DNA from: Cohnella caldifontis
GTDB lineage: Bacteria > Bacillota > Bacilli > Paenibacillales > Paenibacillaceae
Assembly: GCF_029360585.1 (NCBI RefSeq)
Contig: NZ_JAQZSJ010000001.1
Coordinates: 124,001 to 188,000, forward strand
Reading direction: 5' to 3'
Length of the DNA: 64,000 bases
Shown: piece by piece, positions 43,429-51,244 of the stretch
Layout: every line of letters starts with the position of its first letter
Position numbering within the stretch: the first letter of the stretch is position 1
Program-made: the position numbers and the translations under genes
Notes under the pieces: generated by a model
Seen by the model: only the letters and a program-made list of their open reading frames with translations
Told to the model about the DNA's origin: nothing
The model's database searches: none

Positions 43429-44081
43429 GCTTCGACGTCCCCTTGTCCTTTGCGATTGTCGTCATCCATGTAATAAGCCAAGCTGAGCAGCTCCGCCGTG
43501 AAATCCGCATAATGGATCCGGACGCCCGAAGGAACCCTGAGTACGGCGGGAGCGAAATTGAGAATCCCTTTAATGCCCGCGGCCACGAACCGGTCCGCCA
43601 CGTTCTGGGCTTCCGCTGCCGGCACCGTGATGATGCCGATCGTAATGCCTAGCCGCTCCACCGTCTCTTTCAGCTCATCCATCGCCTGCACGTTCAAATG
43701 GTTGATTTGGCTGCCGGTTTTGCTCTTGTCGGCATCGAAGACGGCCACGATTTTCATGTTATCCTTGGTGTACATATTGTAGTTGCAAAGGGCTCTGCCC
43801 AAATTGCCGGTGCCGACCAGCGCCACGTTCAGCATCTGGTCCAGCTTCAGGATTTGCCGGATTTTCTCGATCAGGTACGCGACGTTATAACCGACGCCCT
43901 TGCGTCCGAATTCGCCGAAAAATGCCAGGTCTTTGCGGATTTGGGCGGGATTGAGGTCCAGCTTCTCGCCCAAGTCCTGGGAAGAAACGGTCTGGACGTC
44001 GGACAAGCTGAGTTCGTTCAAATACCGCAAATAGACGGGCAGCCGGCGCACGACCGCCTCCGAAATTTTATCCTGCTTCAT
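43425..44081 (-). CDS. rex: redox-sensing transcriptional repressor Rex
   Basis: The 218-residue protein starts at the ATG overlapping the dinG stop. The N-terminal winged helix (1-80) contains VSSQDLGEKLDLNPAQIRKD and FGEFGRKGVGYNV; the Rossmann domain has LVGTGNLGRALCNY and binds NAD(H). A C-terminal helix for domain swapping ends the protein. Rex represses fermentation and respiratory genes until NADH rises. qcrABC in this window is a plausible target (see findings). Confidence 0.97.
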   Translation of the reverse strand: MKQDKISEAVVRRLPVYLRYLNELSLSDVQTVSSQDLGEKLDLNPAQIRKDLAFFGEFGRKGVGYNVAYLIEKIRQILKLDQMLNVALVGTGNLGRALCNYNMYTKDNMKIVAVFDADKSKTGSQINHLNVQAMDELKETVERLGITIGIITVPAAEAQNVADRFVAAGIKGILNFAPAVLRVPSGVRIHYADFTAELLSLAYYMDDDNRKGQGDVEA

Positions 44082-46960
44082 CCCGCTTCCCCTCCGTCCG
44101 TTCGATCCGTCTCCAGCCATTCTCTCACCCTTTCGGCCAAACCCGCGGCGGGCAAATGCTCCATTTTCGGCCCCGGCAGCGAATAGAGAAAATATTTCCC
44201 GTACCGCGTATCGATCACGCGGGTATCGTACAAAATCACGATGCCCCGGTCGCTTGCCGTTCGGACGAGCCGCCCGAATCCTTGCTTGAAGCGAATGACC
44301 GCCTGGGGCAGCGACAGCTTCATGAACGGGTTCTGGTTCTCCGCCTGCAGCTTTTCCGACTTCGCTTCGACGACGGGATGGTTCGGGGGCTGGAACGGCA
44401 GCCGCACGATCGCGAGGCAGGTGAGCGCGTCGCCCGGCAAGTCCACGCCTTCCCAATAGCTGCTCGTTCCCAAAAGCACCGAAGCGGGCCGTTCGCGGAA
44501 CTGGCGGGTCAACCGGCTTCGGCTGGAGCCGTCGATCCCTTGGCCGAGCACGTCGATGCCCGACGGCTTCAGCGCTTCCTTGAGCGGCGCATAGACCGTT
44601 TTCAACATGCGGTGCGAGGTGAACAGCACCAGCATCCGCCCGCCGACCGTCCGCGCGACGTCCGTCAATGACGCCGTCAGCGCCCGTACGAATTCCGCTT
44701 CCCCGTCTCTGCCGCGAATGGCCGGAAAGTCCCGGGGGATGAGCACCAGCGCCTGCTCCCGATAGCGGAACGGAGACGGCAGGCGGGCCGTGCGCAGTCT
44801 CCCTTCCTTCTCGTGCTCCGACAGACCGAGCTGCTCCGTGACGTACTGGAACGACTTGTCGACCGTGAGGGTGGCCGACGTCATGACGACGCTGGCTTTG
44901 CGGTCGAACAACCCGTCCTTGAGCAGCTCGCTCACGTCCGCGGGTACCGCGTACATCCAGACGGAGCGTCCCCTGTATTGGAAATGGCCTTCCGCCCAAT
45001 AGACGTAATCCTTTTCGTTAAACGCCAGGAACGCGGCCGTGTCTGCCCGGACGGACGCAACGTCCTTCACGGCGCCGCTCAGATCGGTCAACAATCCCTG
45101 CAGCGCGTATTCGTCCGTCTCCTCGCGGATTTCCGCGATCAGCCTTTCCATCGGACGGATGAAATCGGACAGCAGCTGGATCGCGTTCTCCGCGTCCGTC
45201 TTGACTGTCTGCCACCCGGCCGGGAGCGCATTTGGCCTCAGGCGCAGCGTCAGACTGCCGGTTTCGTCTGCAGCCGATTCGGCGGCGAGCAAGCCGAACA
45301 GCGACTCGGCATATCGCTCCCAAGCGTCCCGGATCTGGTTCAGCTTGCCGGGCATCTCCTCCGTTTTCTCGATCCAGGCTTGCGATTTCCCGTGGGAGAT
45401 GGAAGCCAGAGCGATCGACAGCTGGGGAATAAGGCCGGTGCGGGAATCCCGCCACAGCCTTTGCAACGGCACGGCTAGCGAGTTGTACCCGGTTTTGCGG
45501 CCCAAGTGCTGGCTGGCGACTTCCTCCAGATGATGGGCTTCGTCTACGACCAGCCGGTCGTACGAAGGCAGCAGGCGGTGTTCCGCCCGCATGTCGGTGA
45601 AAACGAGCGCGTGGTTCGTAATGATCAGATCCGCTTTGCCGGCTTCCTGCCGGGCCCGATGGTAGAAGCAGCGGTGGAACCACGGGCAGGCGCGGTTCAG
45701 GCAAGAAGCCGCGTCGCTCGCGACGGCGTCCCATTCCTCTTTCGCGCGTCCGAGGTTCAGCTCCTCCCCTTCCCCGCGCTCGGTCTCCGAGAGCCAGACG
45801 ATCATGGAGGCGCGGGCAACCGCCTCGTCTTCTCCCAGCGCATAGTCCGGCACCGTCACGCGGTTCTCGAATTTGCGGAGGCATAAGTAATTGCTGCGCC
45901 CTTTGAATACGGAAGCGCGGAACTTCACGGGCAGCACTTCCTGCAGCAAAGGAAGATCGCGCTGCCGCAGCTGTTCCTGCAGCTGGATCGTGTGGGTGGT
46001 GACGACGATTTTTTTCGATTCCTTCAGCCCATAATAGAGAGAAGGAAGCAAGTAACCCAGCGATTTGCCCGTTCCGGTTCCGGCCTCGACGAGCAGATGG
46101 GAGTCCGTCGCGAACGCCTCAAGCACTTCGCCGAACATGATGGACTGTCCTTCGCGTTCCTCGTAGGCGGGAAGCATTTCTTTCATTTTGCGGGCGGTTT
46201 CGGAAGACAGTTCTTCGAAGGTCATGCCGGACAGCACTTTTGCCGCTTCTGCCGTCTCGTCCTGCCGGCCGGACGAATCTTCGTCGCTCCATTCGCCGGC
46301 TTTCATGGCGAATTGACGATGGTAATGGTAGCCTTCGGGATCCGGCAGCAATTGGGTTTCCCGCTCCCGCAGCGTTAAGCCGATGTACCAGCCGAGGTCG
46401 CTGAGGTCGGGATCGAACAGCGCCCCCACCCTCTGCAGCGTCAGCAAGGGCATCGAACGCAGCTTGTCCGTCGCGATGCGGAACAGCTCCGCCGTGGCCA
46501 TCGCGTCGCTGTCCGCCCGGTGCGGCCTGTCGTGGCCGATCCCGAAAGACGACGCGAGGGACGACAGCTGATAGGACGGCAGGGAAGGATACGCGATTCG
46601 CGCGAGCTTCGCGGTGTCCAGCAAGCGTCCGGTGTAGGGCAAATAGCCGCAACGGTCCAGAGCGGCCTGCAGGAACCCGGCGTCGAAGCCGACGTTGTGG
46701 CCGACCAGCACCGCGTCTTGAAGCAGCGGCACCATTCGGGCGAGCACGTCCTCGAGTTCCGGGGCTTCGCGCACGTCCTCGTCCGTAATGCCGGTCAGGG
46801 CGGAAATCTCTTCCGGGATCGGTTTTTCCGGACGCACGAAGCTGGCGAACGTGGAACAGACGGCACCCGCTTCGTCGATGACCGCGAGTCCCGCCTGAAT
46901 GATTTCGTCTTTCGTCTCGGACAATCCCGTCGTCTCGAAATCGAGCACGGCGAATTTCAT
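44078..46960 (-). CDS. dinG: DinG-family ATP-dependent helicase with N-terminal 3'-5' exonuclease domain
   Basis: The 960-residue protein has an N-terminal DEDDh exonuclease (1-170) with all acidic motifs: LDFETTGL, HNVGFDAGF and HRADSDAMAT. The superfamily 2 helicase core follows, with Walker A VEAGTGTGKSLGY and the DEAH box VVDEAHHLEE. An Fe-S cluster seems present: a Cys in NYLCLRKF and then C-x4-C-x5-C (CLNRACPWFHRC), the DinG/XPD arrangement. It is likely to unwind and trim DNA in repair. It begins a run with rex, mtaD and ypmB joined by 4-base overlaps. Confidence 0.93.
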   Translation of the reverse strand: MKFAVLDFETTGLSETKDEIIQAGLAVIDEAGAVCSTFASFVRPEKPIPEEISALTGITDEDVREAPELEDVLARMVPLLQDAVLVGHNVGFDAGFLQAALDRCGYLPYTGRLLDTAKLARIAYPSLPSYQLSSLASSFGIGHDRPHRADSDAMATAELFRIATDKLRSMPLLTLQRVGALFDPDLSDLGWYIGLTLRERETQLLPDPEGYHYHRQFAMKAGEWSDEDSSGRQDETAEAAKVLSGMTFEELSSETARKMKEMLPAYEEREGQSIMFGEVLEAFATDSHLLVEAGTGTGKSLGYLLPSLYYGLKESKKIVVTTHTIQLQEQLRQRDLPLLQEVLPVKFRASVFKGRSNYLCLRKFENRVTVPDYALGEDEAVARASMIVWLSETERGEGEELNLGRAKEEWDAVASDAASCLNRACPWFHRCFYHRARQEAGKADLIITNHALVFTDMRAEHRLLPSYDRLVVDEAHHLEEVASQHLGRKTGYNSLAVPLQRLWRDSRTGLIPQLSIALASISHGKSQAWIEKTEEMPGKLNQIRDAWERYAESLFGLLAAESAADETGSLTLRLRPNALPAGWQTVKTDAENAIQLLSDFIRPMERLIAEIREETDEYALQGLLTDLSGAVKDVASVRADTAAFLAFNEKDYVYWAEGHFQYRGRSVWMYAVPADVSELLKDGLFDRKASVVMTSATLTVDKSFQYVTEQLGLSEHEKEGRLRTARLPSPFRYREQALVLIPRDFPAIRGRDGEAEFVRALTASLTDVARTVGGRMLVLFTSHRMLKTVYAPLKEALKPSGIDVLGQGIDGSSRSRLTRQFRERPASVLLGTSSYWEGVDLPGDALTCLAIVRLPFQPPNHPVVEAKSEKLQAENQNPFMKLSLPQAVIRFKQGFGRLVRTASDRGIVILYDTRVIDTRYGKYFLYSLPGPKMEHLPAAGLAERVREWLETDRTDGGEAG

Positions 46961-46993
46961 GAAAACGGACTTCCTTTCTACGCGGAGGCTTTC

Positions 46994-47629
46994 TTATACC
47001 GTGGCATGCAGCTCCGCGCTTCCGAACTGCAATTCCAGATCCCCGCCGCCGCTGCGGCAGCGGTCCAGGTTGCGCCGGGCTTCGCCGAACGTCGGGTCGG
47101 CTTCGATCGCTTGCCGGAACAGCTGCCGCGCTTGGTCGAGCTGCGCGAACACGGCCTGGATGCAGCCGAGCGCATTCAAGGCGATCGCCTTCAGCTTCGG
47201 CTCGTCGGCCAATGCGGCGATCAGTCGAAAATGCCGCTGGGCTTCGTTCCACTCCTTCAGATGCATGCGTGACATCGCCAAATACAGCCTGGCGGAAAGC
47301 AGGTCGGGGTAAGTCCGCACGGTTTCCTCCAAATGCCGCGCCGCCTGGTCGAACATGTGAAGCTTGAAATAGCCCTGCCCTTTTTGAAACGTGCCGAGCA
47401 GCAGTTCCGCCGGCGGCGGGGCGGCGCCTTCTTCCTGCAGCTCCCGGAACAGGGATAGTTTATCCTCCAGCTGCAGCCATTGCTCCACCAGATCGTCGCT
47501 CATCGCTTTGAGCGCGGTCCACTGTTCCAACATGCGGCCGCGTTCCGCCTCGTCGGCCCCGGGATAACGGAGAATCAGTTCGTCGAGCGATTCGTGAAGA
47601 GCGGAGAACCATTGCCGGATGACAGACAT
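46994..47629 (-). CDS. tetratricopeptide repeat protein
   Basis: ATG 47629 follows GAAGGGGGTACGCGC; 211 residues. Three or more TPR units lie between about 80 and 190 (GQGYFKLHMFDQAARHLEET, ARLYLAMSRMHLKEWNEAQR, ALGCIQAVFAQLDQARQLFR). The N-terminus is helical. There is no signal peptide, so it is a cytoplasmic scaffold of unknown partner. It lies between panD (56 bases) and dinG (33 bases). Confidence 0.8.
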   Translation of the reverse strand: MSVIRQWFSALHESLDELILRYPGADEAERGRMLEQWTALKAMSDDLVEQWLQLEDKLSLFRELQEEGAAPPPAELLLGTFQKGQGYFKLHMFDQAARHLEETVRTYPDLLSARLYLAMSRMHLKEWNEAQRHFRLIAALADEPKLKAIALNALGCIQAVFAQLDQARQLFRQAIEADPTFGEARRNLDRCRSGGGDLELQFGSAELHATV

Positions 47630-47685
47630 GCGCGTACCCCCTTCTCGCAGGCTGTACTGCTCATTCTGCGTCGCGGGGGATGCTT

Positions 47686-48078
47686 TCATACGCCTTGCCA
47701 AACGGTCGAATGCGGTTCTTGCGCCATCAATTCGACAGGCCGGTTTTTGTCGTCCATGAAGGCGACTTTCGGCTGATGCCGCCGGCATTCTTCCTCGGAC
47801 ATCAAGGCATAGCTGATGATGATGACCTTATCTCCCGGGTGGACCAATCGGGCCGCCGCCCCGTTGAGGCAGATCACGCCGGAGCCGCGCGGACCCGGAA
47901 TGGCGTACGTTTCGAAACGGGCGCCGTTATTGTTGTCGACGATTTGGACCTTCTCGTTGGGCAGGATGTCCACCAGATCCATCAGGTCCTCGTCGATCGT
48001 GACGCTGCCCATGTATTCCAGGTTGGCTTCGGTTACGGTCGCGCGATGGATTTTGGACTTCATCATTTGCCGGAACAT
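47686..48078 (-). CDS. panD: aspartate 1-decarboxylase proenzyme
   Basis: The 130-residue pyruvoyl enzyme makes beta-alanine for pantothenate. Self-cleavage occurs at the Gly-Ser in [15 protein letters not shown], creating the pyruvoyl group; the [10 protein letters not shown] and [18 protein letters not shown] stretches are typical. Family proteins open [15 protein letters not shown], so I start at ATG 48078 with GGAGG 10 bases upstream; an ATG at 48084 overlaps the panC stop. Confidence 0.96.
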   Translation of the reverse strand: MFRQMMKSKIHRATVTEANLEYMGSVTIDEDLMDLVDILPNEKVQIVDNNNGARFETYAIPGPRGSGVICLNGAAARLVHPGDKVIIISYALMSEEECRRHQPKVAFMDDKNRPVELMAQEPHSTVWQGV

Positions 48079-48080
48079 GT

Positions 48081-48968
48081 TCATTTCACCTCCGAAGGGA
48101 ATAGGAGCACGTTGTCGATGAGCCGCGTTTTCCCGAAACGGACGGCCAATGCGACGAGCAGCGGTTCCCGCGATTCTCTGAGCGGACGATCCGCGGGCGG
48201 GTGGCCCAACTCCGGATACGTCGCGACTTCCACGTACTCGATGTCCGCCAGCGGCTGGGAACGGATCCGTCCGCGTATGCGGACCGTCAGCTCGGCTTCG
48301 GACATCCCGTCTTCGATCCAGCCCGCCACCTGCGACAAAGTCTGGGACAAAATCAAGGCTTGCCGGCGTTCCTCCGGGTTGAGATAGACATTGCGCGAGC
48401 TCAGGGCGAGCCCGTCTTGTTCCCGCACGATCGGGCAAGGGACGATATCGACCGGAAAGTTGAGATCCTCGGTCATGCGGGCGATCACGGACACCTGCTG
48501 GGCGTCTTTCAAACCGAAGTAAGCCCGGTCCGGCTGCACGATATGGAACAGTTTGGAAACGACCGTCGCGACGCCGTCGAAATGTCCCGGCCGGCTCGCG
48601 CCGCATAGGCGTTCGGTCACGCCGGACACGCTCACGGTCGTGCGGGGCTTATCCGGATACATTTCGGTCACCGACGGCAGGAACACCAGGTTCGCCCCGG
48701 CCTCCGCCGCGACCTTCAAATCCCGCTCTTCGTCGCGCGGATAGCGGTCGAAATCCTCGTTGGGGCCGAATTGGATCGGATTCACGAATATGCTGAGCAC
48801 CGTCAAGCCGTTCTCTTCCGCCGAACGGCGGATCAGGCTGGCGTGCCCTTCGTGCAGGTAACCCATCGTCGGAACGAGCCCGACTTGGGCGCTTGCCGCG
48901 TGCGCGCGGCGGTAAGCCGCGATTTCTTCCCTCAGTTCGGCGATTTGCCGAACGACTTTGGGGGTCAT
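48081..48968 (-). CDS. panC: pantoate-beta-alanine ligase (pantothenate synthetase)
   Basis: From ATG 48968 (GGAGGAGA upstream) the enzyme has 295 residues. It joins pantoate and beta-alanine with ATP. The HIGH-like motif is [15 protein letters not shown], and [24 protein letters not shown] and [10 protein letters not shown] are present. The start overlaps the panB stop and the end overlaps the panD region, so the three are one operon. Confidence 0.97.
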   Translation of the reverse strand: MTPKVVRQIAELREEIAAYRRAHAASAQVGLVPTMGYLHEGHASLIRRSAEENGLTVLSIFVNPIQFGPNEDFDRYPRDEERDLKVAAEAGANLVFLPSVTEMYPDKPRTTVSVSGVTERLCGASRPGHFDGVATVVSKLFHIVQPDRAYFGLKDAQQVSVIARMTEDLNFPVDIVPCPIVREQDGLALSSRNVYLNPEERRQALILSQTLSQVAGWIEDGMSEAELTVRIRGRIRSQPLADIEYVEVATYPELGHPPADRPLRESREPLLVALAVRFGKTRLIDNVLLFPSEVK

Positions 48969-49834
48969 GTCGGATCTCCTCCGTATAGCCGGGAAGACAG
49001 GGCCCAATCCTTGGCGGAGGCGTCATCCAGCGGAAACCCGTGCTTCTCTTCCGGAAATTGGCGCGATTTCACGTCGCCGACGTAATTCCCGATCGCTTGC
49101 CTTATCGTTTCGCCGACATCGGCGTAAGTTTTCACGAATCGTTTGTCCCTTATCCCGGAGCCGTACCGGATGATGTCGTGGAAGACGAGCACCTGCCCGT
49201 CGCAGCCCCGCCCGGCCCCGATGCCGACGGTCGGCACCTGCAGGGATTTCGATACGGCGGCGGCGAGCGGTTCGGTCACGAGTTCCAGCACGATGCCGAA
49301 CACGCCGGCTCGCTCAAGCGCATGGGCGTCATCCAGCAGCTTTTCCGCTTCCTGCCGGTCTTTGCCTTGCACCTTGTAACCGCCGATCGTATGGACGGAT
49401 TGCGGCGTCAAACCGAGATGGCCGATCACCGGGATTCCGGCTGCGGTCAGCCGGCGAATCTCGTCCGCCAGATCGGCTCCGCCTTCCATCTTCACGGCAT
49501 GGGCTCCGCCCTCCCGCATGAGACGGGCGGCGTTCCGGAGCGTTTCCTCCGGTCCCAAGCGGTACGTGGCGAACGGCATGTCGGAGATGATCATCGTCCC
49601 GGGCGCTCCCCGGACGACGGCCCGGGTATGGTAAATCATGTCCTCCAGCGTGACGGGAACGGTCGTGTCGTAGCCGAGCACGACGTTGCCCAGCGAATCG
49701 CCGACCAGGATCGCGTCGACGCCGGCTTCTTCCGCCAAGCGGGCGGACGGATAATCGTAGGCCGTCAGCACCGCGATCGGTTGGCCGGAAGCTTTCATGG
49801 CTTTGAATTTCGGTACGGTCAATGCTTGCTTCAT
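48965..49834 (-). CDS. panB: 3-methyl-2-oxobutanoate hydroxymethyltransferase
   Basis: The 289-residue enzyme transfers a hydroxymethyl group from methylene-tetrahydrofolate to ketoisovalerate, the first pantothenate step. VLTAYDYPSARLAEEAGVD, LVGDSLGNVVLGYDTT, GHLGLTPQSVH and GIGAGRGCDGQVLV are diagnostic. It is the first gene of panBCD. The 423-base region upstream is not empty (see the RNA and repeats). Confidence 0.97.
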   Translation of the reverse strand: MKQALTVPKFKAMKASGQPIAVLTAYDYPSARLAEEAGVDAILVGDSLGNVVLGYDTTVPVTLEDMIYHTRAVVRGAPGTMIISDMPFATYRLGPEETLRNAARLMREGGAHAVKMEGGADLADEIRRLTAAGIPVIGHLGLTPQSVHTIGGYKVQGKDRQEAEKLLDDAHALERAGVFGIVLELVTEPLAAAVSKSLQVPTVGIGAGRGCDGQVLVFHDIIRYGSGIRDKRFVKTYADVGETIRQAIGNYVGDVKSRQFPEEKHGFPLDDASAKDWALSSRLYGGDPT

Positions 49835-49876
49835 GGGATGGTCCTCCTTGGATTCGGATGGTCCTCCTTAATTTCT

Positions 49877-49923
49877 CCCCCAAAAGTGACGGGAAGCTCT
49901 GCCGCTTATTCCGATAGTTGGGG
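49877..49923 (-). repeat. dispersed repeat, inverted copy
   Basis: The 47-base element reads CCCCCAAAAGTGACGG at its left end and ATTCCGATAGTTGGGG at its right. It is the diverged complement of 49925-49975, separated by one base, so the two copies face each other and can form a long imperfect hairpin. Confidence 0.65.
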
Positions 49924-49924
49924 T

Positions 49925-49975
49925 CCCCACAAAGTAATCGGAATGCGCTTCGAAGGCTATCTTCACTTTTTGGGG
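49925..49975 (+). repeat. dispersed repeat, copy 2
   Basis: The element starts CCCCACAAAGTAATCGG and ends CTTCACTTTTTGGGG. It closely matches the repeat at the mtnX-mtnB junction (29854-29905). It lies between panB and the terminator of the candidate RNA. Confidence 0.7.
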
Positions 49976-50011
49976 AAAGACGGGGGTGGGCCCAACTTCG
50001 TCCTACACGGC

Positions 50012-50044
50012 AAAAAAACCCATCTGCCCGAGGCAAAAGGGTTT
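50012..50044 (-). terminator. terminator of the candidate RNA
   Basis: AAACCC pairs with GGGTTT around an inner TTGCC-TCG-GGCAG stem, followed by a run of T on the minus strand. Confidence 0.8.
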
Positions 50045-50195
50045 CCAACACATCGAACGTCAGTCACGTCCTTCTGTCTCGGTCCCTTCGGCTCTGAGCA
50101 GAATCCGCCGTGCTTCTTGGACGGTATTCCATTGTAGATCGGTCTAGCGCAAGCTTCGGCAAGTGCGGTTCGCACGGGGCGATACCACCTTGCGC
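50012..50195 (-). ncRNA. candidate structured RNA upstream of panB
   Basis: A stretch of about 184 nucleotides with no plausible protein is bounded by a promoter and a terminator. The predicted 5' end falls at GCGCAAG (50195-50189), which pairs perfectly with CTTGCGC (50153-50147) and encloses two further hairpins (GGTG-GTAT-CGCC and GTGCG-AAC-CGCAC). Smaller stems follow (TAGA-CCGA-TCTA near 50146-50135, and a TTCTG/CAGAG stem further on). The end is a hairpin with a seven-T tail. It does not look like 6S, SRP, tmRNA or RNase P RNA, or a riboswitch class I know. It may act in trans, or as a leader of panBCD. Confidence 0.5.
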
Positions 50196-50201
50196 AAAAC
50201 C

Positions 50202-50231
50202 AGTATAACACGGCTCCCCGCGGCCGTCCAA
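50202..50231 (-). promoter_or_regulatory. promoter of the candidate RNA
   Basis: On the minus strand TTGGAC (50231-50226) and TATACT (50207-50202) are 18 bases apart. The start point would fall near 50195, at the first base of the RNA's first stem. The -35 lies in the loop of a GCGGCC/GGCCGC inverted repeat. Confidence 0.6.
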
Positions 50232-50257
50232 TAGGCCGCTCCCGAAAGAGCCGCGTC

Positions 50258-51244
50258 TCAGGAGTTCGGGGTTTCCGCCGAATAAACCGTGCGCAAGCTT
50301 CCGTCCTTCAGACGGACTTTCAGCCCTCCAGAATCGTCCAACGCTTCCGGCACGCCCTCCACGACGCCCTGCGGAGTGAGCAGGGCCGCGGGCCGATGGA
50401 GCGTGACCGAATGCGCCTCCCACAGCATGCGGATCGGAGCGAACCCTTCCTGCTGGTACAAGGCGTATAGGTTCTCGAACTCCTCCATCGCCGCCGCGAT
50501 GAGCGAAGCCCGGTCGACGGGACGGCCGGACGCCGTTTTGAGGGAAACCGCCTTCGTCCGAAGCTCTTCCGGATAGTCTTCCTCGTCCAGGTTCGCCGAA
50601 ATCCCGATGCCGACCGCTACGTATTTCAGCCTTTCGTCTTCTGCCGCGGACTCGAGCAGAATGCCGCTGATTTTCCTCCCGTTCACCAGCAGGTCGTTCG
50701 GCCATTTGATTCCGATGTCCAGCGGAACGACCCGGACAATGGCCCGGCTGAGCGCCACGGCGGCCAGCAGCGTAAGCTGAGGGGTAAACACCAGCGGAAC
50801 CTGCGGCCTTAAGAGCAGGCTCATCCAGACCCCTTTGCCGGGCGGAGACAGCCAGGAACGGCCCATCCGGCCGCGGCCTTGCGTCTGGCTTTCGGCGATG
50901 ACCAGCGTTCCTTCGGGCGCGCCTTCCGCCGCCAGCTTCCGCAATTCGTCCTGCGTGGACCCGACTTCTTCATACAGCTTCAAGTTGCGTCCGAAGGAGC
51001 GGGTCGTCAGTTTCGGCAGCAGGTCGTGCAGGGAAAGGCGGGAAGGGCGGCCGGACAGCCGGTACCCCAGCCTCGGAACGGCGTCGATGACGTATCCTTC
51101 CGCTTCCAGCTTGCGGATTTGCTTCCAGACCGCGGTCCGGCTCACGTTCAGCTTGCGGCTGATGTCCTCCCCCGAAACGTAAGCGCCCGAAGCCTCCTCC
51201 AGCAGCGCCAGCAGGGTTGTCGAATGGCTCAACTTATGACTCAT
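50258..51244 (-). CDS. birA: bifunctional biotin-[acetyl-CoA carboxylase] ligase / biotin repressor
   Basis: The protein has 328 residues from ATG 51244; the AGGAG before it is adjacent, so the TTG at 51232 is a real alternative start. An N-terminal winged helix (GEDISRKLNVSRTAVWKQI) is intact, so it should also act as repressor of biotin genes. The ligase domain has the biotinyl-AMP loop QGRGRMGRSWLSP and KWPNDLLVNGRKISGILLE, with a C-terminal SH3-like domain. The neighbours cca and panB match B. subtilis. Confidence 0.94.
   Translation of the reverse strand: MSHKLSHSTTLLALLEEASGAYVSGEDISRKLNVSRTAVWKQIRKLEAEGYVIDAVPRLGYRLSGRPSRLSLHDLLPKLTTRSFGRNLKLYEEVGSTQDELRKLAAEGAPEGTLVIAESQTQGRGRMGRSWLSPPGKGVWMSLLLRPQVPLVFTPQLTLLAAVALSRAIVRVVPLDIGIKWPNDLLVNGRKISGILLESAAEDERLKYVAVGIGISANLDEEDYPEELRTKAVSLKTASGRPVDRASLIAAAMEEFENLYALYQQEGFAPIRMLWEAHSVTLHRPAALLTPQGVVEGVPEALDDSGGLKVRLKDGSLRTVYSAETPNS

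Noticed and set aside
44156-47312. Several plus-strand frames opposite dinG
   Set aside because: They overlap the dinG helicase and exonuclease motifs antisense and have no ribosome binding sites.
50181-50195. T-box-like string AAGGTGGTATCGC on the minus strand between birA and panB
   Set aside because: It lies at the very start of the predicted transcript, just after a promoter, so there is no room for Stem I, and no terminator follows directly. It pairs within its own hairpins instead.
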